64,000 nucleotides of DNA, from assembly GCA_029378245.1 (NCBI GenBank), contig JARKIF010000001.1:1488001-1552000 (forward strand), given 5' to 3'. Below the pieces are notes generated by a model. That model did not search any database, was not told the DNA's origin, and saw only the letters and a list, made by a program, of their open reading frames with translations. The position numbers and the translations under genes were made by a program. The stretch's first letter is position 1. The number at the start of each line of letters is the position of its first letter. The DNA is from Roridomyces roridus (Eukaryota > Basidiomycota > Agaricomycetes > Agaricales > Mycenaceae). Shown here in pieces: positions 32,696 to 43,892 of the stretch.

Positions 32696-34004
32696 ATGCC
32701 GAATAAAGTACTAGCGCGTGGCCTCCGCATTCTGCAAAGTTACGGTGTTGACTGGTCCGTTTCTTTGTCCATCCGTGGAATCGTATCCATACTTATCCCG
32801 CAGGATTTTGGCCGTGCTCGTGGCGTAAGCTTCACTCGTCTATGTTGGAACTTCGCTCAGACGGTGCAGACTGTTTGCCAATTTCTTTCTGGACCGCTTC
32901 CAGAACATGCCCGACTTTGACCTGAACGATACATCCATTCAACATGCATTCAAAGCCAAGGAAGTTTTTCCGGTAAACCATCATGACTTGGCCCCGGCAT
33001 TCGTTCCTGAGACTGATTGACTGTTAGAATTCGACGCTCGTGTTCATCCTGCTCTTCTCATACGTTCTCCTGGTCGCGAGTAATTTGATTATCAGCCGAA
33101 ATATGTGGGATTTGCATCATGCACTTCTCGGTCGTGCGTACAAGTCAGTCTTACAAGTTGGGCGCTCATCTCCCACCAGTCACCGTCACATTCGCCTTCA
33201 GTGGCACGTTTGTCGAGGTTGTGAGGATAAGTGTTGGTCGTCCGCGACCAGGTGCGTCTCTGTTTGAACCGGTTACTTTCTTCTCATTCACGAAAAAGAC
33301 TTTATCTCTCGTTGCAATCCTTTCGCAAATGCCACCAATGGCCTTTTCTTTGGCCTGGCCAATATAACAGACGTCTGTCAGACCCCAATCAGCGACCCGC
33401 TCATTAAAGACGGGGTCCGGAGTTTCTTCAGCGGACATGCTATTCTTTCCGCGGCGGGTCTGGGATATAATAGTCTGTACTGGGCGGGCAAGTTCCATCT
33501 TTTCAACCATCGCTCGTACTCGGTTCGTCTTCTGCACTTGGGGGACTCTGACTGATTCTGGTGCAGAGCAAGGCGTGGCTTGTGTTCTCTCCGCTGATGG
33601 TCTCGATCTACATTTGCATTACGCGAGTAACAGATCACCGGCACCACCCTTCAGATGCTGTTACAGGTTTCTTCGTGGGCTTGCTCTTCACGTATATATT
33701 CTACAGGCAGTTCTACCCCTCGCTGGAGGACCCGCACTGTGATCTGCCCTTTGCCCCACGCTTCAGCTCGGAAGAGAACAGCCGAAGCGGTCAGGGCTGG
33801 GGACCAGGAAGGTGGTTCTCGGTCCCCGACGAGCAACCTGTTCCGTTGCTACCGACGCATAGGGGCGCAAATGCGTCGCCTTCACATGCCTCGGTTGAGG
33901 CGGATTTGGAGTCCAATGGGCTCATTGCGACTCCATTTGACCATGACCCTGAGACGGAGTACTCAGGGATGCCTGCGAAGGACCCCCACGGTAGTGAATA
34001 TTAG
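32696..34004 (+). CDS. Lipid phosphate phosphatase (PAP2 family, Dpp1/Lpp1-like)
   Basis: Seven exons (32696-32754, 32804-32824, 32870-32972, 33028-33130, 33180-33251, 33299-33522, 33567-34004) give 339 aa. The three PAP2 catalytic motifs are present: VVRISVGRPRPDF, VRSFFSGHAILSAAGL and TRVTDHRHHPSDAV, with His in motif 2 as nucleophile. Six membrane segments surround them (LTVL-type helices such as STLVFILLFSYVLLVASNLI and DAVTGFFVGLLFTYIFY). The C-terminal 95 residues are hydrophilic and acidic. These enzymes remove phosphate from diacylglycerol pyrophosphate, phosphatidate and related lipids, with the active site facing the lumen of vacuole or Golgi. The first exons are short, as in other genes of this window, and phases agree throughout. 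Confidence 0.92.
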
Positions 34005-34125
34005 ATTGTATTATTTGGGACTGTAATGACATCGGGTTTCGGGGTGTGTGTATTTGCCTCCGTGCGTGGCTGTGCGGTATCACTTATCAGATTACACATC
34101 AGCCTCGGCCTTGTTGAGATCCACC

Positions 34126-36265
34126 ATGGGCACGACTACTAGGCATGGTTCGCCACAAGCACAAGAGACAGAGCCGCTCCTGAGCGGGACGAGCTCTGTC
34201 GAGTCACCCGACGCACGCCGCTGGAAAGCAAGTCCATATTGGTAACCCTTCGCTCCACTGGCCGATGCTATCTAACGACAATTCCAAGGTGCATCCCTGT
34301 TATCCTGGTGGTCAACATTGCTGTGAGGCTCTCCGCCACTCTTCCGCTCCACATGGACTGACGGGAGCCATCCTTAGCGTGGAATGACCGTCAGCCCGAA
34401 GATTGCGGTGTACAAGGAAATTGCGTGTCGAGCCCTGCAGTCCACGGATAGTGTGTGGGTGGATTGCAATACACCCGAAGTTCAGGCTCGCGCGTCGCAG
34501 ATTCAAGCTTGTGCGTTCATTTATCCTCAGGGAGACAGTGTTTCTGACTGTCTCCAGCCGTCTTGACTTTGATGTATATACTCAGCTCGGTCTCGACGGG
34601 ACTGTGGTCCAAGTGGGGAGACGATAGAGGCCGTAAAGCCCTTTTCTCTGTGTGCTTATTCGGGTTCATTGGGATGTGAGTTGGTCGTGCACCTCCACAT
34701 TCATCCCTGATCTTGCAGGGAATCTGTCTTCATCCTGGTCTCGGGACCCATTTCTGCCATTACCGACAAGGCTGAGGCCTTCATTCTTGCCGGACCTATT
34801 CTGGAGGGTCTCTGCGGCGGCCTGAGTGTCTTCAACGGAGTTATGCATGCGTAAGGCTGTTTCTTATCCAATGCTGGTGTCGCCAACCACCTTTCAGATA
34901 CATAGCCGACTGCACTCCCGATGGTTCACGCGCAAAAATATTCTCCACCATTCAAGGTATAGTGTTCGTGGGGTTGGCGCTCGGTCCCTGGGTATCCGGA
35001 TTCCATGATCCTTTGGGCACACAGGCTGATCACAACGCAGAGCACAGGCATTCTGTCTTCATTCATTCCTCTCAACACGTACTCCCCATTCTACATCAGC
35101 ATCGGCCTCCAAGTGGTGTTGCTCCTCTACGTTATATTCCTCCTCCCCGAATCCCTGCGAAAGACGACTACGCAGTCGGCTCCAGTGCAAACCACTGAGA
35201 CTCCCCTCAGCCCGAAGCCGATTTTGGAAACTCTCAAGAATCTCATGACTCGATTCTTCGCTGCTCTCATTTCTCCGATTGCCATCTTTAGGCCGAGAAG
35301 AGTGACTCACGGGACCGCGTCGAGGATGGATGTGACACTTACGCTATTGGGCTTCTCGATTTTGCTATATATTTGTTCAACTGTGGGATCTTCTTTGTCT
35401 TTCTCGTCAGAGTTGCTCACATCCGCATAGGCCGTGTATCCACTGAAATATCTGTATGGGCAACACATTTATAAGTGGACCCCGAATCAGGTATGTCTCG
35501 GGCTAGAAGGCTTGTACGTGAACTGAGGTGCCTTCCAGCTTGGCTACTACATGTCGCTTGTACGCCCACGTTCATTCTAACCGTTCATCTGCCGACATTT
35601 GACAGCTCTGGATCGCGCGAGCCACCAATCTACTTGTGATCATGCCATGTAGAGCGAGATATCCCAATTTCCTCGCAAACCCCTGATTCTTCTTCTAGTC
35701 GTTGTCTCATATTTCAAGCCCAAGATGCCCACCAACGGAGCGACCTCCCCAGAGAGTATTGCGCTCGAGTTTAAATTTGACAAGACTCTGGCGCAAGCCT
35801 CGTTATGCGTAGATGCCTTGGCGGATTTCCTCATCGTCGTCTCGCCTGCTTCGTCGCAAACGCTATTCGTCCTATACAGCTGCATGTCGTCATTCACCTC
35901 TGGCGGTAATCCTGCGCTGCACTCGCTGGGTGCGGTGTGCATTTACGCACTGGGCTATGGCTCCGAGACGGGTCGTCTCTTTGGCGCCATCGGTGTTCTG
36001 AACGCTATTGCGCATAGCATTTCGGTGGGTCCCGCCGAATTGCTTCCATGCATGATTTTCTTGATGCCTGGTACTAGCCCACCATTTTTGCGATGACATA
36101 TAGTCTGACAGTGGCGAGCCATCCATCTTCCATATTTTTGGTGGCGGCTGCTTTGTTGTTTGGTGCTGTGATGCTTTTGGGGCGGTTGAGGATCAACCTG
36201 AGTGAGTGCTTTGTTTCAACCGATTTGGTGCTACGCTGACTGTCCTCGCAGCGACTGTTGTATGA
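34126..36265 (+). CDS. MFS transporter, TetA-like fungal family (copy 2)
   Basis: Exons: 34126-34241, 34289-34322, 34378-34510, 34558-34675, 34719-34850, 34898-35382, 35431-35490, 35539-35559, 35606-35648, 35699-36024, 36078-36201, 36252-36265. One base too many near 34995-35012 breaks the frame inside exon 6; without it the protein is 534 aa. Shared family motifs are RGMTVSPKIAVYKEIAC, WSKWGDDRGRKALFS, LEGLCGGLSVFNGVMHAYIA, DCTPDGSRAKIFS and LPESLRKT. Membrane segments total about twelve. Substrate unknown. It is a relative of the carrier at 6204-8651, with the same opening segment, the same D-C-T-x2-G-S-R-A motif and a similar middle loop, but is shorter. The stop forms a short final exon. 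Confidence 0.8.
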
Positions 36266-36894
36266 TAAATGTATGATTTAGAGCATGTACAGCAAGGCGG
36301 TGTGGTTTGCAGATATGTTCGCCGGTTTGACAAGCAGCGATCTACAAGCTCGCATATCCGTATGGAAACTGTGCCGTCAAAATAATGAAATACCGTCGCG
36401 GTGAGGTCAAGTCCGTTACTGAGGTCTTTTCTGCCCCGCCTCGGTTAGTTCGATGGGGCTACTGAGAGGTTCTCCGTGACTTGCATGCCTTCATCCACGC
36501 AGGGTCGCCGTCGCCTTCGTGACCCGCAAATGAAATCGAAGCCGAAGTTCCTAAACTTCCAAGTCCCACGGCGCGCATGTAGTAATGATACTGGATCCGC
36601 CAATAGTGTCGAGTTCCAGACCGTTGGTCCAGTTTGGGTTTCCGCAGGTGCCAAGATTGTATAGTAGAGAATGCCCTTGCATGCCCGAAGGGATGGCTAC
36701 CGGATTCAGAGCGGTGCAAGATAGAGTGTTGGTGATGAAAGCAGTGATGAAAGCAAACTTGATGTCACCCGCTTATAAGCCAAGATGTGCCACTGGCGAC
36801 TCTTGTTCCTCTACTCTTTCAATTCCTTTCCGTTCCTTGCCGTCCGTCCCAGCGACGCCCTGCTAGTCAGTTTTCAGCATTCAAGGTCACCAGG
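36266..36894. other. Intergenic region, nothing recognised
   Basis: About 630 bp between two rightward genes. Frames on either strand lack family motifs. CTTATAAGCC near 36771 is a possible TATA box for the next gene, about 120 bp before its start. Confidence 0.35.
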
Positions 36895-38996
36895 ATGTTG
36901 ACCGGCTGCTGGACCACCGTCAAATCCGTCGTACGTCCGATTCCTTGGTACATTGACCGCGCCAACTCTTTTATAGTTCTATAGGTGCGACATCTTCCCG
37001 CACTCAAAGAAGGGATGCTAAGTAAACGCGCCGCAGGATAACTCTCACTCGCTTTACAACCGCATTCTTCGTCTTCATCTTTGCGCACGCGTTTTCCGAG
37101 GCGTTTCTTCAAGCCTTTCTTTTCTCCCAGGATTCGCATGCGAGCAACGTCGCCACAGACATACTCCATCAGGCACGAGTCCCGCGGAACAACTTTGGGA
37201 TCCTGCATCGCCACGATGGGCATGCTACTTTGCAGCTTTGCAATGAGATACCGACGTCCTTCTCGGACCCTTGCGAGAAGATATTCGAAACGGGTAACCG
37301 CACGCTGCAACTGCCGACGAATTTCAACCTGACCGTGCGTGGCCACCGTCCGTTTGCGTGGATAACTGCTGATTCCTTGAATCCAGACAAACATCTTCAT
37401 CGAAGGAGTGATCCCAACGCAAGGAGGTGTCAATGTCGAGCTCGACGACGGGCAGACAGTCTCGCTCAATCAAATGTGCACCCTGGTCCTCACCTACCCG
37501 CATCAAGTTCTTATGAACGCGCAACGAGAAGACATCGTTCTTGTATTGACCCAGTTTTGGATTTTCTGTGTATCTTTTTTTGCCGTGCGTCTCTTTTGTT
37601 TCGTGGGATTTCTTTCCGCTCACTACGCGAGTAGATCATGTATGATTCTATTCCGCATCTGTGAGTCTCAACCCCTCGATACCCTATCACCTTCCTCATG
37701 TCTGTTCCAATAGCATTGCCGCCTTGTGTTTCCGTATTCTGTCCACCGCGTGGTCTATGTACATTATATGGCGGACTGTCGACATCCACAGTCGCTTTGA
37801 AATCCTCCTCAACTCGGCGGATAGCCCTTGCCAAATACCGGGCGCCACACCTGTCGATATCGTCGATGCTCTGTTTTCTGGGTACTTTGAGGCCCGGGAG
37901 GCCTTGCAGATTCCAGACCTGGTCATGAACGTACATTTTTTCCCTTTATTTGTAGGAATAGGTACCGATTTTAACTCTGGTTTTGCTAGGTTGTTTCGCT
38001 GTGCATGGCCATTTATCTGTCCGTCAAGCTCATCAAGGTTGGCGAATTCCTACCGGACTACTCTTTGGCTGATAGACCTAGGTTTACGGACCACACACAT
38101 TCAACAGGGTCGGGGCGCCGAAAGAGATTATCCGGATCTACAAGGTGACCTGAACTCTTTCCACCGGTCTGCTCGACGTGTTGACTCATTTTAAGTACTT
38201 CCTCGCTGTCTTTGTCTCGTTCCAAGTCTCTGCTCTCCTGTTGATCTCCGCCGTCTGTCTCTGGCTTGACCAGTTGCTCGACCGCAACAATGCCATCTCC
38301 GGAATGACATGGCACAAGCCATTATATGTTGCCCTCAGCATCTTCACGCTCGCCGTATGTCCTTCCTTTTAGTTTGATCGGTCGGCGTTGACAAGAAGTT
38401 GTAGATTCTGATCCCTTGGATAACTATGGTATGTTTTCCTATCAATGCCTGTTCCATTCTAATCTTTCACAGGGATGGTATGCCGTCCGCCGGGAATGGA
38501 AGAAGCTGATGGTCGTGTTCCTGGCCATCGCCGCCATCGTGTTCACGAGTTGGATCTTGATGCTGAAGTCCTGGAGGCAAGTACTCTGGCCGACTACTCT
38601 CACGTTGATCTGACTTGTGAAACCAGTTTCCTCTGGACTTTCATCAACTGGCCGTTCTTCGCCTGCCAGATTGTCGCCGCTAGTATTGCACTCATGGCCA
38701 CAATCACGTTTGGCATCATTTCCTACCTTCATTTCGGTAAAGGTTTGGCCCATTACCGTACGTCTTGTCTTTGTTGCTATTGGAAAGGCATTGACGAAAT
38801 CTTGACAGTCTACGTCGACGATGTGCTCGCCAAAGCCGGATTCGAGCCCGAACTGTTCGAAAAAGATGTTGAGAAGAACGCTCCCGAGGATTGGCGGGAG
38901 ATTGGGCTGGATGACGTCCCGACGTACACCATCTCTTTCACCACTGATAAACGGGACCTCATAGACCCGGGGAAACAAGGCGTTGACCGTAAATAG
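36895..38996 (+). CDS. Undescribed multipass membrane protein
   Basis: Thirteen exons (36895-36930, 36977-36984, 37037-37334, 37387-37584, 37635-37660, 37714-37930, 37990-38037, 38082-38144, 38196-38354, 38405-38428, 38473-38576, 38627-38757, 38809-38996) join in perfect phase to 499 aa. An N-terminal membrane segment (LTRFTTAFFVFIFAHAFSEA) is followed by a soluble domain of about 150 residues with two Cys (PCEKIF, MCTLVLTYPHQVL). At least six membrane segments follow, such as YFLAVFVSFQVSALLLISAV and MVVFLAIAAIVFTSWILML, and an acidic C-tail. Exon 2 is only 8 nt (TTCTATAG) and the intron 38577-38626 starts with GC. Similar proteins seem common in Agaricomycetes as hypothetical genes; no function is known to me. 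Confidence 0.8.
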
Positions 38997-39102
38997 AGAT
39001 ACATTTTCTTACTTAGCACAATTTTATCCTCCTTGTACCATTCAAACGTGGAAAGGGCATAGTATGTCTTGTGCTACATGAATCTTGTGCGATGATACAG
39101 GT

Positions 39103-41367
39103 CTAGATGGCGCCGCAACCCTCAAACGGCGAAGTCCAAACGGGATAAAAGAAGAACGAAACGGCGACGATGATATACAGACCTGAGCGCAGTTCCCATT
39201 GAGTACACAGAGCACGAAAAGAACAAGTCAAGACATACAAATGAGCACAGACCCTTCAAGGTAATTGGATCGGCCATCGGACATCACACTGCTCATCACT
39301 TGGACTGGAAACATGTTCAGCCGGACTTGGAGCTGTCTGCGGTCGGCACGTACCGGAGATGTACAAGACCATGCTCTCGAATGGGTCGAATAGAAGGGCC
39401 AGAGGCTTCCCCATTACCCACGCGAGAGAGACCATGAACCTGTAAAGTTCCTAAGCTGGGTCCATTCCGGCACGATCACGAGACGTACGGGATCACGAAA
39501 AGCGCGATTTGCTGGGCGGTGTGAGGGAGGTAATGTGGAAGCATTAAAAACGCACAATGGTAGATCCCACTGCGACTGAGATGGCGAAACTAAGCTGGTC
39601 TTGCACCGACACGTTTATAGCACTGATGCATTCTAAGAACGCGTTGTCAGAGGCAGACGAAACTAGGTAAGCCCACGGACCTGCAATCGTACTGACGGTG
39701 GGAAGTACGATCAAAGCAATCCACGGCTTGGGTATTGAGATACCATCCATCGAATCAACCAACCGGTCCGCGGTGATGGAGACAGCCTGAAAGGAGAATC
39801 AAACTTGGTAGCTCGCAGGGACGAGAAGAGCATTACGACAGGCACGAGCGCCAACAGTAGGACCACCAGCAGTAAGCTCAACTGCGGTTTCTTCGTAGCT
39901 TGATGCAGAGGACTCGGTTTATCTGACCCGTCGCTTGACAAACTCCCGGTGCCATCGCGAGATATCTCAACTCCATGGCTTTCTGTGACCAACGTCGTCT
40001 CCGAAAGGTTGTACGGAGATCCCGCCTGGTACATGCGCCGAGGTGGGGTCAATCGCAGGGGCGAGGAAGGAACCGAGCTAGCGGCTTCATCTTCTTGTTG
40101 GAGGGATACTTGGCTCTTGTTATATTTCTGGACCCCGTCCTTGTACAGATGTGGGTGGGAATATAGCTGAAAGAATAGATACGACCCGTAGACTGGTTGA
40201 GAATTGAGAAAGCCGACAAAAAAGAGTGGAATACAATCTTACTGAACAAGAGTACGAGGGCGACGCCGTGGCTCATTTTCAGGATATTCTGCATCTGTAA
40301 CCGGGACGGGATGCTCGATACCCCACTCAGGGCAAAGTGATATGCAGCGGGCAGGAGAACGGCCCCAACGCTCAGAGAAAGGAGAGAAGAATGTAGTTGG
40401 GTAGCCGCTATGTAGAGCGTGAGCAGATTTGTATGGAGGTTTCAGGCTCACGCACTGGTGTCAAAGTCTTGTTCGGAGAAACGCACTCCGCCGGCGAACA
40501 AGCAGAGTCCCAAAACGAGGACTGTTGCACGCTCAGACTTGGAATCGACTGGCATGAGGGACGTACGTAGTTTGCTCAACATGGACCCAATCACTGCAAG
40601 GATTCATATGGGAACGAGCAGAGAAAGATAATGCTCACACGAAGATTGTACGACACGAAGCTCACATTTTCTGAGCGCACTAATCTGAATAAGAATTATA
40701 AGTCTGGAGCGTGGATCGATATTTTCGAAGACTCACGGCCACAACGGTCTCGATCCTACAGCACTCAGCGTTTCATTGTTTGGCTTGCTTCGTACTCACA
40801 GGTTACTCTGAACGAGAGTGAGCAACGCGTAGACTCCGATTGAGAGCACTGGCCATGGTTGCGGCGACGAGACCAGTCTTGGAACCGCCAATCCGAAGTG
40901 CCAGTTCTCGGGTCGAGATTTCGTGAAACTGAGCATGCATTAACTGCCGAATCCGTCAGAGTTGCGGCTTGTCGCACCTTGACGAGTGGTATAAGCGATA
41001 GCACTGAGACTATTCCGGTATGAGACTAGGCGGCGAGATCTGGACGCGTCTTACAGATGAACTTGAGACTCCGCGAGCCGGGGTGGGTTGCATCCATGAC
41101 GAACTGGGGTCGTTATTCGAGGAAGGCTTTAAAACGACCGTGGCGAGACGCACTGAGATAGGAATGAAGACCATAAGGACGGTTAACCCTATGTAGCGTG
41201 GACTTGAGCCTGCTTCATTTGCAATAGATAGAGACAGACACACATGAACCGAGAACGATCTGCTTCCATCCGAAAAAGAGCCCTTGTGCGGGGCGCTTGA
41301 GCGCGACCCCGCCGTGGTCCGAAAAGAAGGGAAGATTTCCAGCTGCGGGCGACTCCTTGAGCACCAT
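39103..41367 (-). CDS. VCX1: Vacuolar Ca2+/H+ exchanger (CAX family, Vcx1-like)
   Basis: Eighteen exons give 479 aa: 41367-41244, 41188-41154, 41103-41055, 41009-40978, 40928-40854, 40807-40800, 40755-40737, 40684-40639, 40593-40567, 40521-40456, 40407-40243, 40192-39837, 39786-39681, 39632-39556, 39511-39489, 39439-39354, 39304-39239, 39182-39103. CAX marks include KQIVLGSWLTVLMVFIPIS, FSVLSLIPLVKFHEISTREL, ISALRKCELRVVQSSLIGSM, LKMSHGVALVLLF, then IALIVLPTVSTIAECISAIN and VSVQDQLSFAISVAVGSTI. It swaps vacuolar protons for cytosolic Ca2+. The two halves are split by a loop of about 100 residues. Exon 6 is 8 nt, and the intron before it (40808-40853) appears to begin GC (GCCAGT). All phases agree. 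Confidence 0.92.
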
Positions 41368-41649
41368 CGCGGGCAACGTGAAGTGGGATGGTTCAGCTAG
41401 GGGCTCACAGATGTCAATCTCCGATCGCGTTCCTTCAACGGAACGGAATCATGCCACGAAAAGCGTCAGCTGCGCAGAGGCCGAGTGCGCATTTTCAACG
41501 TTAGAAGTGGTGGTAAATGTTCAGAGTCGACTCTGAGCAGTGAGCACAGTGTCCCAATTAGGCAATTCTACCAGCTACGATCCCGTGCCTCGGAAGTCTT
41601 GGAAGTAATTTTGGGGGTGAAATGGAGAGGTGACACAGCCAGCCACTCC

Positions 41650-43440
41650 ATTCTCTCTTTCCCTCTTACCACTACCAGCGTCCCGACCACCCGTACAACC
41701 TCGCCAAACTTCGCAGTCTCCTGTCAAGCCTCGCTCTCCCGCATCAACCTCAAGCTCGCCGTGAACACCGACGCGTTACTCGAAGCTCGCCATGCACCAA
41801 ATTGCTCCAACGCCGCCGACACTCTTTCCAGTCCTCTCGTACCTCGCCTCTGGCCTCGACTACCGACTGTTGCTCGCGGTCGTCACCTGAAAGTACGTTA
41901 GCGTCTCCTTGTCTATAGGATACCACTGACAACGAACCTCGCAGTCAAGCAAGCAAGACTCTCCAAGACCCTCAAGCACGCGCTTCAAGACCGTCAAGTA
42001 CCACAAGACTTTCAAAACGTCCAAGCACCACCGGAACAAGACTCTCAAGACCTTCAAGTTCGTCGCTGCCGGGGAAGACATCAAGACCACGAAGCCATCG
42101 CAACTCAAGCACATCGAAGTTCAGCAAAACCTTTCAAGACCTGCAAGCACCGTCAATTGCGCAAGATCAACGAAGACGTTCAAGATTCGAAGATCGACTT
42201 TCAATACGCGTCGACATTCAGCAAGATCCTTCAAGCTTCAAGCACCGTCAAGATTCTGCGTTCTCCCGGCAAGTTCCTTCATCTCCAAGACGACGTCGAG
42301 CAAGAGCTTCAAGTAGTACGAAACCTTGGCGAAGACAAGACCTTTGAAGATCTTCAAGAACTGCTGAAGGCCACAACACCGCAAGTCGAAGACCCTCAAG
42401 TCGAAACTCACCAACTGCTCTGTAGTCTAGCCCGCCAAGTCCGCAAGAAGTTTATCAAATCGCAAGAACCCCGAAGCCATCGTAGCACCTCAAGCGCCCT
42501 TCAAGACCTGCAAACACTGTCAAGATCCACGAAGACCAAGATGCGACTTTCAAGACCGACCTCACCGCAAGTCGAAGACCCTCAAGCTGCAAGTCTCTCT
42601 AGTCTAGTCCGCCAAGTCTGCAAGAAGTTGCTCAAGTCGCAAGAACCCCGAAGCCATCGCAATACCTCAAGCAGCAAGACCCTTGAAGACCTGCAAACAC
42701 CGTCAAGATCCACGAAGACGACCAAGATACAGCTCTCAAGACCCACCTTCACTACGCTTCGACATTCCACAAGATCCTTCAAGGCCTTCAAGTGCAGTCA
42801 AGATTCCGCCCTCTGCAAGAACTTCAAGCATCCGCACAAGACGCTGACGACGAGACCCTTCGAGACCTTCAAACACCGGAAGAAAGGAAGACACCGCAAG
42901 TTGAAGACCTCAAGCACACTTTTCAAGTCGACTGGTCAACCTGCGAAAGATCAAGACATGCAAGACGATTCAAGATCAAGCGCACCAACAGGTCTCTAGT
43001 CCGCAAAGTCTGCAAGAAGTTCCTCAAGTCGCAAGAACGCCGAAGTCATCGGCAACACCTCAAGCGCCCTTCAAGACCTGCAAACACCGTCAAGATCCAC
43101 GAAGACGACCAAAATACAGCTCTCAAGACCAACCTTCAATGCGCTTCGACATTCAACAAGATCCCTCAACGCCTTCTAGTACAACCCTTCGAGACATTCA
43201 AGCACCGTAAGCAACGAAGACACCGCAAGTCGAAGACCCCAAGCACACTCTCCAAGTCGACGCTCTCCAATCTGCAAAAACTCAAGACAAGCAAGACATT
43301 TCGAAATGGATCAAGCGCACCAACTGGCTTCAAGTCCGCAAGTTCTGCAAGATATCTGGCGTCAAGGCTTCCTACTGGGTTCAAGTCGCATCAAGACCTC
43401 GACCGGTTCCCTTCAAGAGTCTTTCTAGTCAACGTCAAAC
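41650..43440 (+). repeat. CAAG-rich degenerate tandem repeat tract
   Basis: TCAAG, CAAGA and CTTCAAG recur every 10-20 bases over about 1.8 kb. Above this, longer units recur. TAGTC(T)AGYCCGCCAAGTCYGCAAGAAG occurs near 42424, 42601 and 42994, and GTCAAGATCCACGAAGACSA occurs near 42518, 42701 and 43088. The two families keep step (intervals about 180 and 390). Long frames cross the tract in more than one phase, simply because stops are rare in this composition; none shows a protein-like pattern. No neighbour has similar composition. Confidence 0.7.
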
Positions 43441-43892
43441 TCCAGAATGTCTACGATGAACTCACCGGCAGTCGATGGTTCTTCGGTGAGTCTCTCGTTC
43501 TCCTGTATCGTTGTGGATTGACAAAGTTTCTTCGCTGGCCGCGTATATATGCGCGCGCCAGCATCCCCGGGGGTGGTTTCAAAACCTCGTGCTCCCTTGT
43601 CGTGGGCCCCGGGCTTAGTACCGCGCGAGTGACATCCACTTGCGCGCGTCAACTAAATGCACGTTAAAACTCGACGAGCGCGTCGGGCAACTGGTAGCCA
43701 GTAGATGTAGACGGTTCGGAAATAAGTTTGTGGTCGAGCCATCATGGACGTTCGGGACAAAGTCGAGATCAATATTTGTTGCCACCACCGACGGTCTCTC
43801 TTTGCCATCCAATTCGATTATATACCTTATAAGCTACGAAAGGGTATCGTGTATGTATGAAGATCCAAAGTAATTGTCCATCCGTCTATAAT
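43441..43892. other. Intergenic stretch with clustered hairpins
   Basis: Several inverted repeats lie within about 100 bp. CGCGCGAGTG/CACTTGCGCG is at about 43622-43646. CGACG/CGTCG is at about 43673-43686, and ACTGG/CCAGT near 43691-43703. GTATATATGCGCGCGC precedes them. No gene is supported. It lies just beyond the 3' end of the PfkB kinase gene. Confidence 0.4.

Noticed and set aside
42157..43667. Two long overlapping plus-strand frames (280 and 291 codons) in the CAAG-rich tract
   Set aside because: They run in different phases over the same repeats, and the translated units differ between copies. Low stop content from composition explains them.
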